Shown: one piece after another, positions 35,201 through 45,060 of the stretch
How the letters are laid out: every line of letters begins with the position of its first letter
Position numbering within the stretch: position 1 is the first letter of the stretch
From: Branchiostoma lanceolatum
Lineage: Eukaryota > Chordata > Leptocardii > Amphioxiformes > Branchiostomatidae
NCBI RefSeq assembly: GCF_035083965.1
Contig: NC_089727.1
Location: 21,777,769-21,841,768, forward strand
Reading direction: 5' to 3'
DNA length: 64,000 nucleotides
The notes under the pieces: model-generated
The model's database searches: none
Told to the model about the DNA's origin: nothing
Seen by the model: only the letters and a program-made list of their open reading frames with translations
Made by a program: the position numbers and the translations under genes

Positions 35201-37395
35201 ATAGTCATATTTTTTAAATGCAATCAGATTAGAAAACAGGATCATGAAATTATAGATTATAGGCAACTCCCAAAAATGTTTTGGGAGTAGTCAGAAGCAA
35301 AGTTGTAGTAAGGTCTTGTGTGACAGGAATGTGGCTAACTATTCTCTGCTGGTCCCATTTAACTTTTTTTCCTCTATACTTCTGTTCAATGAGCATACAC
35401 CTACATGTACCTGTTCAAGCATGACCCCTTTTGATGATTTTCTTTGCTTTGCTTTTCTTTGCTTTGCTTTGCTTTGTTTGTTTGTTTATTTAGATGAGCG
35501 TGGACAAAAATGTACCTACCTGTTCTCTGCTGGTCGCTTTTGATGCGGGCGTGGTCGTGCCAGTCTATCCGGTCCAGGTCCTCGGCCAGCTCCAGACCTT
35601 TCTGGTGTTTAGGGAACAGTTTCTTCTCCTCCTGGTGGACAATCTAGAAGGATTAGTACTAGTAACAGTATCTTGGATTCTCCCAAGGTTAGGGATCAAC
35701 AAAATTAAGGACTATCTACAATTATTGATAGTAGACTAGAATACAACACGATTTGTTTATTTGTTTGTTTGAACCTTTGTTTATTCATGATAAACTCAAA
35801 TTGGCACCGCTTTTCATTGAGGTCATGAGGGAAGAGGTACGGGTCAGATACAATATAGCAGAGATACACAGTCATTTGAGTCCTAATAACTCTATCAACA
35901 TATACCATTACCTATCTATGGTACAACAATATACAACTGCTACAACATACAACATATAGTAGGGCACAAGCTGGTTCATATATAGTCTGTGTCCGTTCGC
36001 TTTGTTCATTTCCGTTACTTGTGTCAGGCGGTATATTTTGTATTGCCCAAGGTACCGGCTGGACCGTGGGTCGTATCGTCCGAAGGCCGGAGGGTAATGC
36101 TACCCGCGAGAGGGCCTGGGCCGAGGGTGATACGGAATATTCCGTGTTGTATTTCATATCATATTCATAATCACCCGGGAAAACGCACAAATCAATGCAA
36201 AATGCGCCTGAAGTTGAGGGAGTTTTGTGTCCTTAACCAAAAAAATCGTAATAACAACCTCCCAATCCGGTATTCGAATTTTCGACAGCGGCGCAACCGG
36301 CGCACTCAAAAGACATTACATTCTATGGAAAACAGAAATTTTTACGGGAAATCATCACACAATGCGGAACATCCGTATCAAATGTTTTCATGGCCCAGGT
36401 ATTACATAAACTGGATTATCTATACTGGACAGGGATTAGCAGCATCGTAGGAAGGATTAATAGTATGCTGGATTATCTGCAGGGATTAACAGTGTCCTTG
36501 ATATTATGGATAATTTGCAAAAGTAAACAGAAGCCTAAATTACCTACTAGTACACTGTACAGGGACCAATTTAACCTAAATTCATCTCTCTTTTCAAATC
36601 TTAAAAAATACTAAAACCTTTCTACATTTAAGATGTATATCAATTTTCATTTCATTTGAATGTAAATAAATTCAATCTTTTATGGTTGTATCTTGTGTCT
36701 GAAGGCTCCCTTGGAAATCAGTCTACCTTGACTGAAAGGACTATAAAAATATTGTTTACAAATGATCAATAGAAAAAAATAAATAAATTAATTAAAGCTA
36801 GAAAACGTACTATCAATAAATATTCAATTCTCAACATATCTACATTTGGCATAAAAGGCTCAACTATCCTTGCAACTTGCCAATATCGATTTTTTGGTCA
36901 AATACAGTCGCGTTAAGAAGGAAGTGACGTTTGTTTACATTTTACTCTAGACCGGATATAGACATGCAACAAGCAACGTGTCCAACTCTATACATTCAGC
37001 ATAGCTATACCTATACATATCAATGGTATCTCTCTGCAAAAATAACCATCAATATTTCGAATTTTACGAGTAGTATTATTTGTAGAATGAAACTTAAAAT
37101 TCTTCGGTAGAGTAAGAATTTACAAGAATAAAATTATGACAATGGTAATTTTGTGCATATGGTTCTAAACAAAAGCTGAGAACTGTAAGCTATGCTATAT
37201 CTATTTTCCTTAGTTATCAAGGTATTCAGGAATATTATCTTAAATACAGAAACAGTTTCTACTTACAGAATCTCTGTGTTTCCGGCGCGAAGCCGCGACC
37301 CTTTCATGCCGATACCGCACTAATTGTGTTATCAATAACACCAGCAGACCAACGCCTACCACATACGTTAGCAGTCTACGCGTCGTTCTCCTCAT
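26258..37395 (-). CDS. GALNT10: polypeptide N-acetylgalactosaminyltransferase, GALNT10-type, 603 aa, 12 exons
   Basis: Golgi type II membrane enzyme that moves GalNAc from UDP-GalNAc to Ser/Thr, starting mucin-type O-glycans. Model, 5' to 3': 37395-37267, 35643-35520, 33968-33830, 33055-32889, 32397-32212, 31852-31669, 30938-30821, 30262-30155, 29496-29275, 27900-27790, 27483-27346, 26443-26258; phases agree and total 604 codons. Visible: short basic cytosolic tail and TM about 9-26; PFHNEGW and [11 protein letters not shown]; metal-binding DSH at 234-236 ([17 protein letters not shown]); Gal/GalNAc-T motif with WGGEQ at 339-343; VWQCGGRM and SRVGHVYRK; linker; and from about 457 a ricin-type lectin domain with three repeats (CIDSKHG, CFDAQ.., CLEGNS and QQW). 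[20 protein letters not shown] and the DIRP/NSTYL segments point to GALNT10, whose human form has the same length. Odd: the last residues KCINTPEC are encoded by minisatellite-like DNA. Orthology is inference, family membership is not. Confidence 0.95.
27020..27257. mobile_element. Harbinger-like MITE, copy 1 (238 bp)
   Basis: Starts GGCCACACCAATTTAATTTC and ends with the inverse AATAAATTGGTCTGGCC, flanked by TTA on both sides (27017-27019, 27258-27260). A 3-bp TWA duplication with ends starting GG is typical of PIF/Harbinger elements. Located in the intron between GALNT10 exons 11 and 12. No coding capacity. Confidence 0.8.
28050..28296. mobile_element. Harbinger-like MITE, copy 2 (247 bp)
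   Basis: Same family and orientation as the copy at 27020; the interior shares CTTGCACCTGACCCTGTTCA and AACATTCCTCTGAGATTCT. Target duplication TAA (28047-28049, 28297-28299). In the intron between GALNT10 exons 9 and 10. Confidence 0.8.
28385..28670 (-). mobile_element. tRNA-derived SINE body, minus-strand copy
   Basis: Reverse complement matches the SINE body of the triplicated region: CACTCCACCCAGGTGTAAAA, GGAAGGTAAAGGGCGG, GGCTCCACCTTCCAATTC and CCTACGGTCTCTAAAAGG. The A/B-box head is decayed. In the intron between GALNT10 exons 9 and 10; a shorter fragment of the same type lies near 3090-3160. Confidence 0.6.
30353..30395 (-). pseudogene. duplicated fragment of GALNT10 exon 8
   Basis: 35 nt (30357-30391) are identical to the start of exon 8 with its acceptor CAG (30231-30265). 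On the minus strand it reads [13 protein letters not shown] and then hits TAA, so it keeps 13 codons and cannot extend. It lies in the intron just upstream of the real exon and is a potential decoy acceptor. A more decayed third trace is at about 30726-30760. Confidence 0.7.
31230..31455 (-). mobile_element. tRNA-derived SINE, family 2 (copy 1)
   Basis: On the minus strand TGGTCTTGTGGTTAGGGTTG is an A-box-like head, followed by a decayed B box (GGTTCTTTGTTGGAATCCC). The rest parallels the better copy at 31985-32175. In the GALNT10 intron between exons 6 and 7. Confidence 0.5.
31985..32175 (-). mobile_element. tRNA-derived SINE, family 2 (copy 2)
   Basis: Minus strand: GGTCATGTGGTTAGGGTTG (A-box-like), then GGTTCTGGGTTCAAATC (B-box-like), spaced as in a tRNA half, and a tail through CTAGAGTACC. 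No tRNA acceptor stem closes, so it is a SINE head rather than a tRNA gene. In the GALNT10 intron between exons 5 and 6. Confidence 0.6.
33656..33810 (+). pseudogene. LINE C-terminal remnant
   Basis: Reads [20 protein letters not shown], two in-frame stops, then [28 protein letters not shown] is the typical terminal segment of a class of LINE polyproteins. Broken and antisense to GALNT10, in the intron between its exons 3 and 4. Confidence 0.55.
33985..34195. mobile_element. foldback MITE, family 1 (copy 2)
   Basis: Diverged copy of the element at 1728: GTTCGTGGTGGTTTTAAG and AAAACCACCACAAACATT face each other, with ACAATAGTAGACAC at a matching internal position. In the GALNT10 intron between exons 2 and 3. 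Confidence 0.6.
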
Positions 37396-38640
37396 TTTGT
37401 CACCACTTTCTCTCACAATTTAACCCTTTAAGGTTGTAGAATTATGCTGCTATCTTTTTAAAAGAGGTTATCTGAGTGGAGAGTCGACGAAAGAAGCGGA
37501 GAAAATTTTCCGTGTTCTCAAACTTCTTCCGGACGCCATGTTGGCACACCTGCCGGGGGTTAGAGGTTAGGAAGAGCGCATCCAAACGTGAACAGAAAAT
37601 TACCGTTATAGACACATTTTGATGTACTCTCCCCTCATGTACACTCATTTTTATTTCAAAGGTGATCTCAATATACAAAATTATAATATGAAGATAATTT
37701 GATATTTGTATTGCGTGAGATTGAGCATACGATTGACAAAGCCATATTCGATCATCAGGTTGACGGAATACCCGTTGTTTGGCTGCTGTCCTCCAGGTGT
37801 CCTCTGATGCCATGCAGATTCGATTGTATGGATGACATCCTTGATCTTGGGAACTCCAAAACTGATGCGAGCGTGCGAATAAAAAAAAATCATCATGAAA
37901 CATTACTGGTCATGATTGTATTGATTATGTCCAAGCCATCAATTATCAAGTTGCTTAAAGTATCAGTATATTTCTGTTATGGTGATGGCTCCATGATGGA
38001 GGTAACGTTAGAGTCCTAAACTCCAGAAGGCGGTGTTATATTCCACTAGATCATGTATCAATGAATACATAATCAGCCGACTTTTTACAGAATTCTGCTT
38101 GTGGTGAATTAGACAAGGTGTTTTGTAAGCAATATGATACTCACTTAACCCTTGCCGCGACCCTACCCATGTACATGTATTCCCTATGTGTAAACATACA
38201 TCTTTAGTGGTGAATATTTTTGGCATAGATGAGGGGGGTTAAGCACAATAAGAAGGCCACTTGTTAATAAGATATAAACGAACACATAACAAGACGAGTT
38301 TTTCTTAACCCCCTGACATTCTTGAAGCTCATGCATACGGGTTGCACATGTTGTCCTGCTGAATGGAGGTGTTTCCATAGAATTCAGCACTTCAAGAGGT
38401 GTGAAACAAAGAGGTATACTGTCCCTCATCTGCTATCTACTAGCCAAAAAATCGAAATATATCTAGGTAGCCTGATTTAATGGTGCGTAAAGTGGTCGCC
38501 AGTAACCGGTCAGTGGGTAGCCCCGGACAGCGGCCGGAGTTTGCGTCATTTATGGCAAATCACTCGTAATCTTTACTCGTATTCAGATCATACAGAAGTA
38601 CAGATGCAGATATTCAAGTATGATGACCGTGTCAGTTCCT
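37396..38640. other. GALNT10 upstream region, no certain gene
   Basis: Presumed promoter and 5' UTR of GALNT10. A 71-codon minus-strand frame (37896-37681) containing GVPKIKDVIHTIESAWHQ and NNGYSVNLMIEYGFVNRML has a coding-like composition, but no splice partners, no family I recognise and no conserved copy in the window. It is recorded here rather than as a gene. Confidence 0.3.
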
Positions 38641-38647
38641 ACACCTG

Positions 38648-38910
38648 AGTGAGGAGGGTTGACACGGTAGCCTTCGCGTGGATTTGTTTAAAGTGTATGG
38701 CAGGCTGTGAATCTGAGACCGACACACTTTGGGAATCCGTCTTCCCCAGCGGCACGATTTCGAGGGAGACATGCTGGTTCTGGTTGGGATGCTTGCAGCG
38801 AACTGCCGGATGACTCTTACGCTCGAGATCCGCCTTGATAACGCCAGCCCGCCTGGCGCTGCTCTCGTCCGCCAGTTGAAGACAACTGCCGTTGGAGACT
38901 TGTCCCTCTA
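38648..38910 (-). CDS. candidate terminal coding exon, family not recognised
   Basis: After a strong acceptor (pyrimidine-rich TTTTCCCCCTCGTCAG) an open frame of about 87 codons runs to TAG, starting LEGQVSNGSCLQLADESS and containing KADLERKSHPAVRCKHP and HVSLEIVPLGKTDSQS. The composition suits a cytosolic tail, with no membrane segment. It lies 3' of UGT1 (stop at 39537) and 1.2 kb upstream of GALNT10. It could be an alternative last exon of UGT1, the end of a lost gene, or chance. The matching flank of UGT2 does not obviously repeat it. Confidence 0.3.
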
Positions 38911-39536
38911 ACTGACGAGGGGGAAAATACGTGTAAAGTGCCTTTCTCAATGGCACAACGTTATACAGATTAATCAAAAGGATGTTGAGCTATAGATGCG
39001 AACATATAGACGAAAACATTACATCGGTCGTGAACCTCGTTTTTTTTATTATATTCACAGTTATACATTTAATGATCATTGGACAAGAAGTATATCTGCT
39101 TAATAATATGGTCTTCTGCTCGTTCCCGTTAAACGTTAGTCTTTCATTCCTCTATTCAGTGATAATTATTAAAAGGATTCCTTATTTTCGAAGAGGGGGT
39201 ACAATGTACTTATTCTCAATTGTAAGCTCAAAGGTCACACTTTGCGGAGCGTACGGATGTCTAAATTTCTTGCGGTAACTTTTTTTCGTTTAGAGTTGAA
39301 TATCACTAAAGCACATCGTCACCTCATCAAAGATATTTTTATGTTTTCATCTGCCTTATAATCTAATAATTACATTTCCAAACTAGTAGATGAAGACATT
39401 TCCTACCTATGTTAGCAACAGGCCCGAATTACACTTTACAACGTTTTATTCAATTAAAGGCCGTAATAAAAACTCTGTTGCATGCAACAGGTATCAGTGG
39501 TAGCTACAATGAATCACGGTGAATGAATAGGATTCT

Positions 39537-42500
39537 CTACTGAGACTTCAGCTTGCCGACACTTTTACAGCAAATCTTCCTACAGACGAACAAACAGCTG
39601 TACCACACGGTACCCAGGACAGCTGAACAGACACCCAACAGGAACACAGCCACGTCCAGCAGGTAGTACTGGTACCACGGCAGCTCCACGGCGCGTGCGC
39701 GGAGATGGGGCAGTCCGCCATGTTTGATGACGTGTTCTACCCACCAGACGGCCCGCTCCATGGGCGGCTGGGGCTGGTCACGGTGTAGGCGGGACAGGCG
39801 GGCTGCGGTCTCCTGGTAACTAGTAACGGGCAGAAAAGAACATATATGTCTTACAACCGAGTACTACAACCGACTGCTCTTTTGAAGGTTTAACCCTCAA
39901 ACACCCGAACCCTTTTTTTTGCGACTAAAATGACTGAACGGGGTCGAAAATGATTCCAAAATGTTTCGTTCAGTAAAATATTCCTTTTCACTTTTTTCGC
40001 TGATTGCTATTCGTACGTTGCTTCATCAATGTAAGAGGACTGTTTTGGCATGTTTAGGTATGAACAAAAATGACCCCAGTGGAATCACTCCAGATTGTCT
40101 TCTATAATGTCAACAGTAATGTGCCAATCTCCCTAGAAAATTAGGAGATGTTAGAATAGCTGCCTACTGACGAAGTCACGGAAGGAATTTTATTTCGGTC
40201 AAACCTGTTCAAATGGCACATCAAAATCCACGCCTGAGGTAAGAAATAACCCCACTCGAGTGTATGAGTTGAGTTCTTAGGCCTCAAACTAAGCATTAGC
40301 TAGAAAGTGCACTGTTTTCTCTAGTGTGTTGTGGCGTTCATGTTATTGAACTTATACACTTTAGTTTTAAAAAAAGATTCTGAAGATTTTGTATAACTAT
40401 CCTTCAGCACCAAGGACATGTCTAATATGGGCATTGCTATGTGTTTGATAAGTACGACGCGATGTATACAAGTCAACGCACCTCTTGTCAGTGACAACCT
40501 GCATGATAGCCTGGTACAACGTTTCTGTTGTGAACGTGTTGAAGTCTAGCAATACACCCAGCCCTCTGTACACCGCCCGGGCGGCGTTGCCGTGTTGGTC
40601 CCCGCCCAGCGGTGTACAGACCATCGGTACGCCGTGGTACAGGGCCTCGAACATACCGTTAGACCCCGCGTGGGTGACGAAGGCTCGGGTTTTGGAGTGA
40701 CCTGAAAATAATCGAAGTTGGCTGAATCATTGTGAGTCAGTAGTGTGTTGTTACCTCCGGAAAGGAGATTAACCTCCGATGGAGTTACTGTTTTTGGTTC
40801 TGCTTGTGTGTTTGCAGCTACAACTCAAGACAAATTTGATTGATTTGTATGGATTTTGGTATTTGGATATGTATCCCGAAGAAACATGGCGATGTCGGGC
40901 CCCCTAGTACCATTTTAGGGAATGCATTACCACAGACCAACACCCTCTTCCTGAAAGTAGTGTGGTATAGTTCATAGGCAGCTGGGTCTTATTGAAGAGA
41001 AGTATCTAAGACTGATTAATGAAAGAAGAAATGATCGCTTTGTTTTCAGTGTGTCTGAATGTTTGTGCTGGTGTTCATGTGTGATTAGAATTGTGTTTTC
41101 GTGTATTCGTATAAACTTCGATATGATAAGGCAGGAAGAAAGTGGGCAAATATGGTGTCACCGTAAAGGTCAGGTGTGCGGGAGCGACAGATAGTAGAAG
41201 TCAGAGATGGTAGTCGTTATTTTGACATTCTAGTCCGTCAATTTTTGTTTGTACCATTGTACATTTTTCATAGCCTCCTTCGCAGACTCTCCGGAGCGGC
41301 GGCGTAAGTTGGCAGGGGATGACCTTCACCGCCAAGGGAGTTATGTCGCTGAGGGAGTTATATCGGCTGAGGGACTCTTAGCAGGAGACATGACGCGACC
41401 CTCAGGCCCCAATATACGGCGCCGCTCCACAAAGTCTTCGAAGGAGGCTACATTTTTCATATGCTAGTCACGTTGACCTTATTTCAATGAGGAATGAGTC
41501 CTTCGAACGGACAAAGGGTGTGTGCACTAAAATGGACTTGGCATGGCAAACATGTACACAATATACATGAAAACATGTCACAGCTGTTTGGTATGTTTTA
41601 TCACCCACCTAGCAGATCGTTCTGAGGCAGCCAGGCCATTATCTTGGTGTTCTTTCCCAGACCGGCCGGCTTCTCTCCCTCGTACCGCCACACCACCTTC
41701 TGTCGGAGCTGTGCGAAGGCTGCTGCCATGACCTCTGCCCTTTCCGGGGTTATGGTCGTGGCCTGTGACCCGAAGCTGACGACCACGACCCCGGCACTTC
41801 CGGAACTCTGCATGAATAGCTCTAAATCCTGAACAGGAGAGGAAGGTGTAGCAAGTCCGTGAAGTCAATCATTTATTTCCATTCCGTGGTTTGTCAGGAA
41901 GAAATTTTGTCACATATTCAAACACACTCACCAGAGCACAAACATATAACGTTATAACTATAATATTATAAAGGAGGATACAAAAGTATACAACGCACGG
42001 ACACACGAAGACACGCACGTCGCAAGAACACACACGCAAGCATTCCAAACACACACAGATACTCACAAACACATACAAACAAACAAACAAACAAACAAAC
42101 AAACAAACACAAACACCACATTCTGCCTCCCCTCATGTACATACATTTATGCACAGGCAGGAACACACACATAAACCGTGACACACACACTCACACACAC
42201 ACAAACACACACACATACAAACACACACACACATAAACGCACACTCACACACACACACACACACACACACAATCATACAGGCACACACACAATCACCTAC
42301 CTTTGGAAGTGGACTGGCCTCTCGGGCTAGTATCCCTCCGACGTTAACCATGTTGGGCATACTCGGTCTCGGGAGGTCCAACAAGGGGTCCATTTGATAC
42401 AGCCAGACGTCTGTCTTCGCCAAAACCCCCACGAGAGTCTCCTCCTCTCCGACGTACTTTCTCAGCTGGTCATAGTGCATAGATTTCATTAACCACTGGA

Positions 42501-43158
42501 ACATCACTTGTGCCAAACACGACACGACTGAGTTCTGTGCTCGCTGTAAGAAAGTCATCCGGTCGGTAAAACCGGAGATTATAGACGGTACATAGGACGG
42601 GGGGCGGGGCACGCCTGTGGCCTGGTAGTCCAGTCCGGAAGGACCACCGCGCAACAGGGCGACGTGGGGGACGCCCAGGTGTGTTGCGACTATGGCTCCG
42701 CACAGGGAAATGAAGGGCTCGGTGATGACAACCTGAAAACGTGCTTGTTTCAGCCTCTCCATCAAATCGCCGTCCCCAAGCAGCAGATCACAGTGTCGAG
42801 TCATTTCTTTGAGCCCTCCATGCAAGTGTTGCATGGTACGGAACACAGGCTGTTCGGCCATCTCACTCATCTGGCCTGTCATGACCTCCAGCCGCGCACG
42901 GCTGCCCTGGTCAAGGAACGACTCGAACCGCAGGTCGGGCCTCTCGGCACGACGTTTGGCCACGATGTCCTGGGAGACAACAACGGTGACCTCGTGCCCC
43001 CTCCCCGCCAGAGCCTGGCCGACTGACGCCAGGGGGAACCAGTGGCTGTCCGATATGGCCGGCGGCACCACGAGAACCTTCTCCGCGCCGATCCCGTGTG
43101 CTGTCAGACTTACTATCACACAGAACAGTACATACATGTACCGTGATCCAATCGCCAT
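39537..43158 (-). CDS. UDP-glucuronosyltransferase 1 of the tandem pair, 526 aa, 4 exons
   Basis: ER-membrane enzyme that conjugates a UDP-sugar to small lipophilic acceptors; the acceptor cannot be told from sequence. Model, 5' to 3': 43158-42301, 41828-41609, 40701-40482, 39819-39537; 858+220+220+283 nt with agreeing phases. Visible: signal peptide about 1-25 (YMYVLFCVIVSLTAHGIG); the acceptor-side catalytic His in DSHWFPLAS (H39); WLPQNDLLGH; and the UGT signature around 367-395 (FVTHAGSNGMFEALYHGVPM, then PLGGDQ) for UDP-sugar binding. A C-terminal TM follows PWYQYYLLDV, with a lumen-out tail ending KLKSQ, which fits the KxKxx ER-retrieval signal. An in-frame ATG 44 codons further up is rejected as start because it would bury the signal peptide. 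About 90% similar to the second UGT by eye. Confidence 0.94.
39894..40275. mobile_element. degraded relative of the piggyBac-like element
   Basis: Follows a TTAA and starts CCCTCAAACACCCGAACCC, matching the left end of the 14135 element, then TTTGCGACTAAAATGAC and ACGGGGTCGAAAATG, both diverged forms of that element's sub-terminal blocks. The right side keeps GGCACATCAAAATCCACGCC. The right end is too decayed to fix. In the last intron of UGT1. Confidence 0.55.
42060..42300. repeat. simple repeats: (CAAA)n and (CA)n
   Basis: A CAAA run at about 42072-42110 and a CA/CACACAT run at about 42180-42295 reach to the splice donor of UGT1 exon 1. The translated frame past the donor is Cys/Val-rich only because of these repeats. 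Confidence 0.85.
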
Positions 43159-43390
43159 GTTGTTGGCCTGAGAATGTTCCGGAAGTTGTTGTTGAGGGTT
43201 CACGGAAGTGACCTGGGGCTCGAACGTGCCTGAAAGTCTCAAGTTTGTATGTTTACTAAGCTGACAGTGAACACTGACGATCACAGTCACACTCGCGACT
43301 CTCTATCAACTTGTTTTGATCGGGAACAGACGAATGTTGGTCGTCATCATGTGCGAAGCACGTGCGCCACAATTTAAACGACCGGTAGGA

Positions 43391-43430
43391 CAATGACCTG
43401 GTAAAGGTCATTGCTATGGCGGTGACGTCA
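43391..43430 (-). promoter_or_regulatory. UGT1 promoter: ER5-like palindrome plus CRE octamer
   Basis: CAATGACCT (43391-43399), a 5-bp spacer, and AGGTCATTG (43405-43413) form a perfect 9-bp inverted pair: an everted repeat of the nuclear-receptor half-site AGGTCA with spacing 5. TGACGTCA, a consensus CRE, follows at 43423-43430. The palindrome is 233-255 bp upstream of the chosen ATG. Function is inference; vertebrate UGT genes are classic nuclear-receptor targets. Confidence 0.55.
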
Positions 43431-44539
43431 GTCGAACTCCGGATCGAACCGTAATCTCCAAGCAGATGTGAGGGTCCTAGCAGATGAAAGCACTTGTTTT
43501 GGCAGCTTTTTTCTAATGATGCATTTTTCATACCTCAAAGTAAATACATATGATGAAGTACTTAATTCTCATAATTAATGCAGAAAATCTATACATGCAG
43601 TATATGCCATTATAGCAAATATACATGCAACATTATAGCACGTGGAATATAAACTGATACTAATTATGAAAAAAAGTATCCTAATTTGCATAATCAATGC
43701 AAACATACCATACTAAGTGGTAAATAATTGAACTGTCAATATTGCGACATGTGTAAATTGTATCTGGCAGGGTTATTATTGAAATGTGGAAGTTATTGGC
43801 ATGATAAGAATAGTTTATGGAGCTCGGAGGTGTGAAGTGACATTTGATAAGTCTTTACCACCAAAGGTACATGCCTGCTAATATCACCGGCTCAAAACTT
43901 CAAAGCTTCAATGTGTTAAAGGGCAATTCAGTTGTAAGCTTATAGCATTGAGTCAGTTTTTCATAAAAAAATACAATTAAAGGCCTGACACAATGCATGC
44001 CCTCCCTGGGGCCCTAGTAGACAGCCCAGGGCAAACATGCCTGGTCGACAGTCCAGTTTTTCAGTAATCCCTAGAAGAAAGTAGTACGGGCATAATTTTG
44101 AAAGGACTGTGAAGAAAATCACATGTGAAAGGCATCCATGAGTAAACTGTGCTGTGTGGTGAAGGAATGTGTCGGCTTTCAGACTGTAGGATTTTAATTG
44201 TGAACCTTTTCTACTTTGGTTGCCAGGCAAGGGGCTCAAGATACGGTAGGAGGAAACCAATAAACAAGGCGATTTGACAATAAAACAAAGTTACACATTA
44301 TAGAAGTCGATAAAATGTGCTTTTTGTGCCTACTGTAATAGGAATCGTCATGGCAAAGTAATGACAACTAGCAAGAAAATAGCATCTATTCTACATGGTT
44401 TTGAAACCATGAAACAAAGATTGGTCAACCTTTGAATGAATGGACTTAAAATCTTTCACGTTCATAATTGACGGGGGTTTTGTTTATTCGCTCACTAGAA
44501 AAGTTTTCATTCCGTCAAACACTAACATTATAGTTACTT
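43431..44539. repeat. UGT1 upstream flank, duplicated upstream of UGT2
   Basis: No gene. From about 44040 the sequence matches 59270-59360 and continues at 61591 onward (CATGTGAAAGG, CCATGAGTAAACTGTGCTGT, TCTACATGGTTTTGAAACC), with the LINE at 59361-61590 missing here. It serves as the empty site for that insertion. Confidence 0.7.
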
Positions 44540-45060
44540 AGTATACTTACTTACTTACTTTGGCCCATCGCCCCTGCCAGGGCATAGGCCACCGTTGATG
44601 GACTCGTCTCTGGGCCTTCTTTTTCAGGTCCTGCCAGCTACTGCTGATCCTCTTCATCTCCTCCTCCGTGTCTCTCCTCCAGCTGTTTCTAGGCCTTCCC
44701 CTCTTCCTTTTGCCCTGCAGGCTCCAAGTCAGGGTGGGTGACACTGGAGCTCGGTTTCCTAAGGGTGTGCCCTATCGAGGACCATTTCCTCTTGAGGATC
44801 TGGCTACTAACTGGGTCTTGTCCTGCCCTGTCCCACAGCTGCTGGTTACTGACCCTCTCCCACCACCTAATCTTGAAGATTCGTCTTAGACAGGTGTTGA
44901 CGAAAGTCTGTATCTTGTGCTGTGTGGATTGAGTTGTTCTCCATGTCTCGGAATCGTGGGACATGAGGATGACTGACTTGACGTTGGAGTTGAAGATGCG
45001 GAGTTTAGTGGCTCTACGTATCCCTCTAGAGGCCCAGACTTTCCTTAGCATGATGAACGC
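44540..45060 (-). pseudogene. LINE 3' fragment (copy upstream of UGT1)
   Basis: Minus strand encodes RIFNSNVKSVILMSHDSETW, TCLRRIFKIRWWERVSN, RKWSSIGHTLRK and, after a frameshift, GKRKRGRPRNSWRRD. This is the end of a LINE reverse-transcriptase polyprotein, with the palm domain already lost. The homologous fragment at 62005-62511 shows that it was present before the UGT duplication. Confidence 0.75.

Noticed and set aside
37442..37903. 153-codon minus-strand frame upstream of GALNT10
   Set aside because: Overlaps another frame with better composition and has no recognisable domain. Neither can be confirmed.
42133..42300. Cys/Val-rich extension of UGT1 exon 1 past position 42301
   Set aside because: It is the translation of a CA microsatellite after a clear splice donor (AAG, then GTAGGT); the same holds for 56940-56999 in UGT2.
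42664..43171. Plus-strand frames of 120 codons opposite UGT exon 1 (also 57363-57725)
   Set aside because: Antisense shadows of the conserved UGT coding exon.
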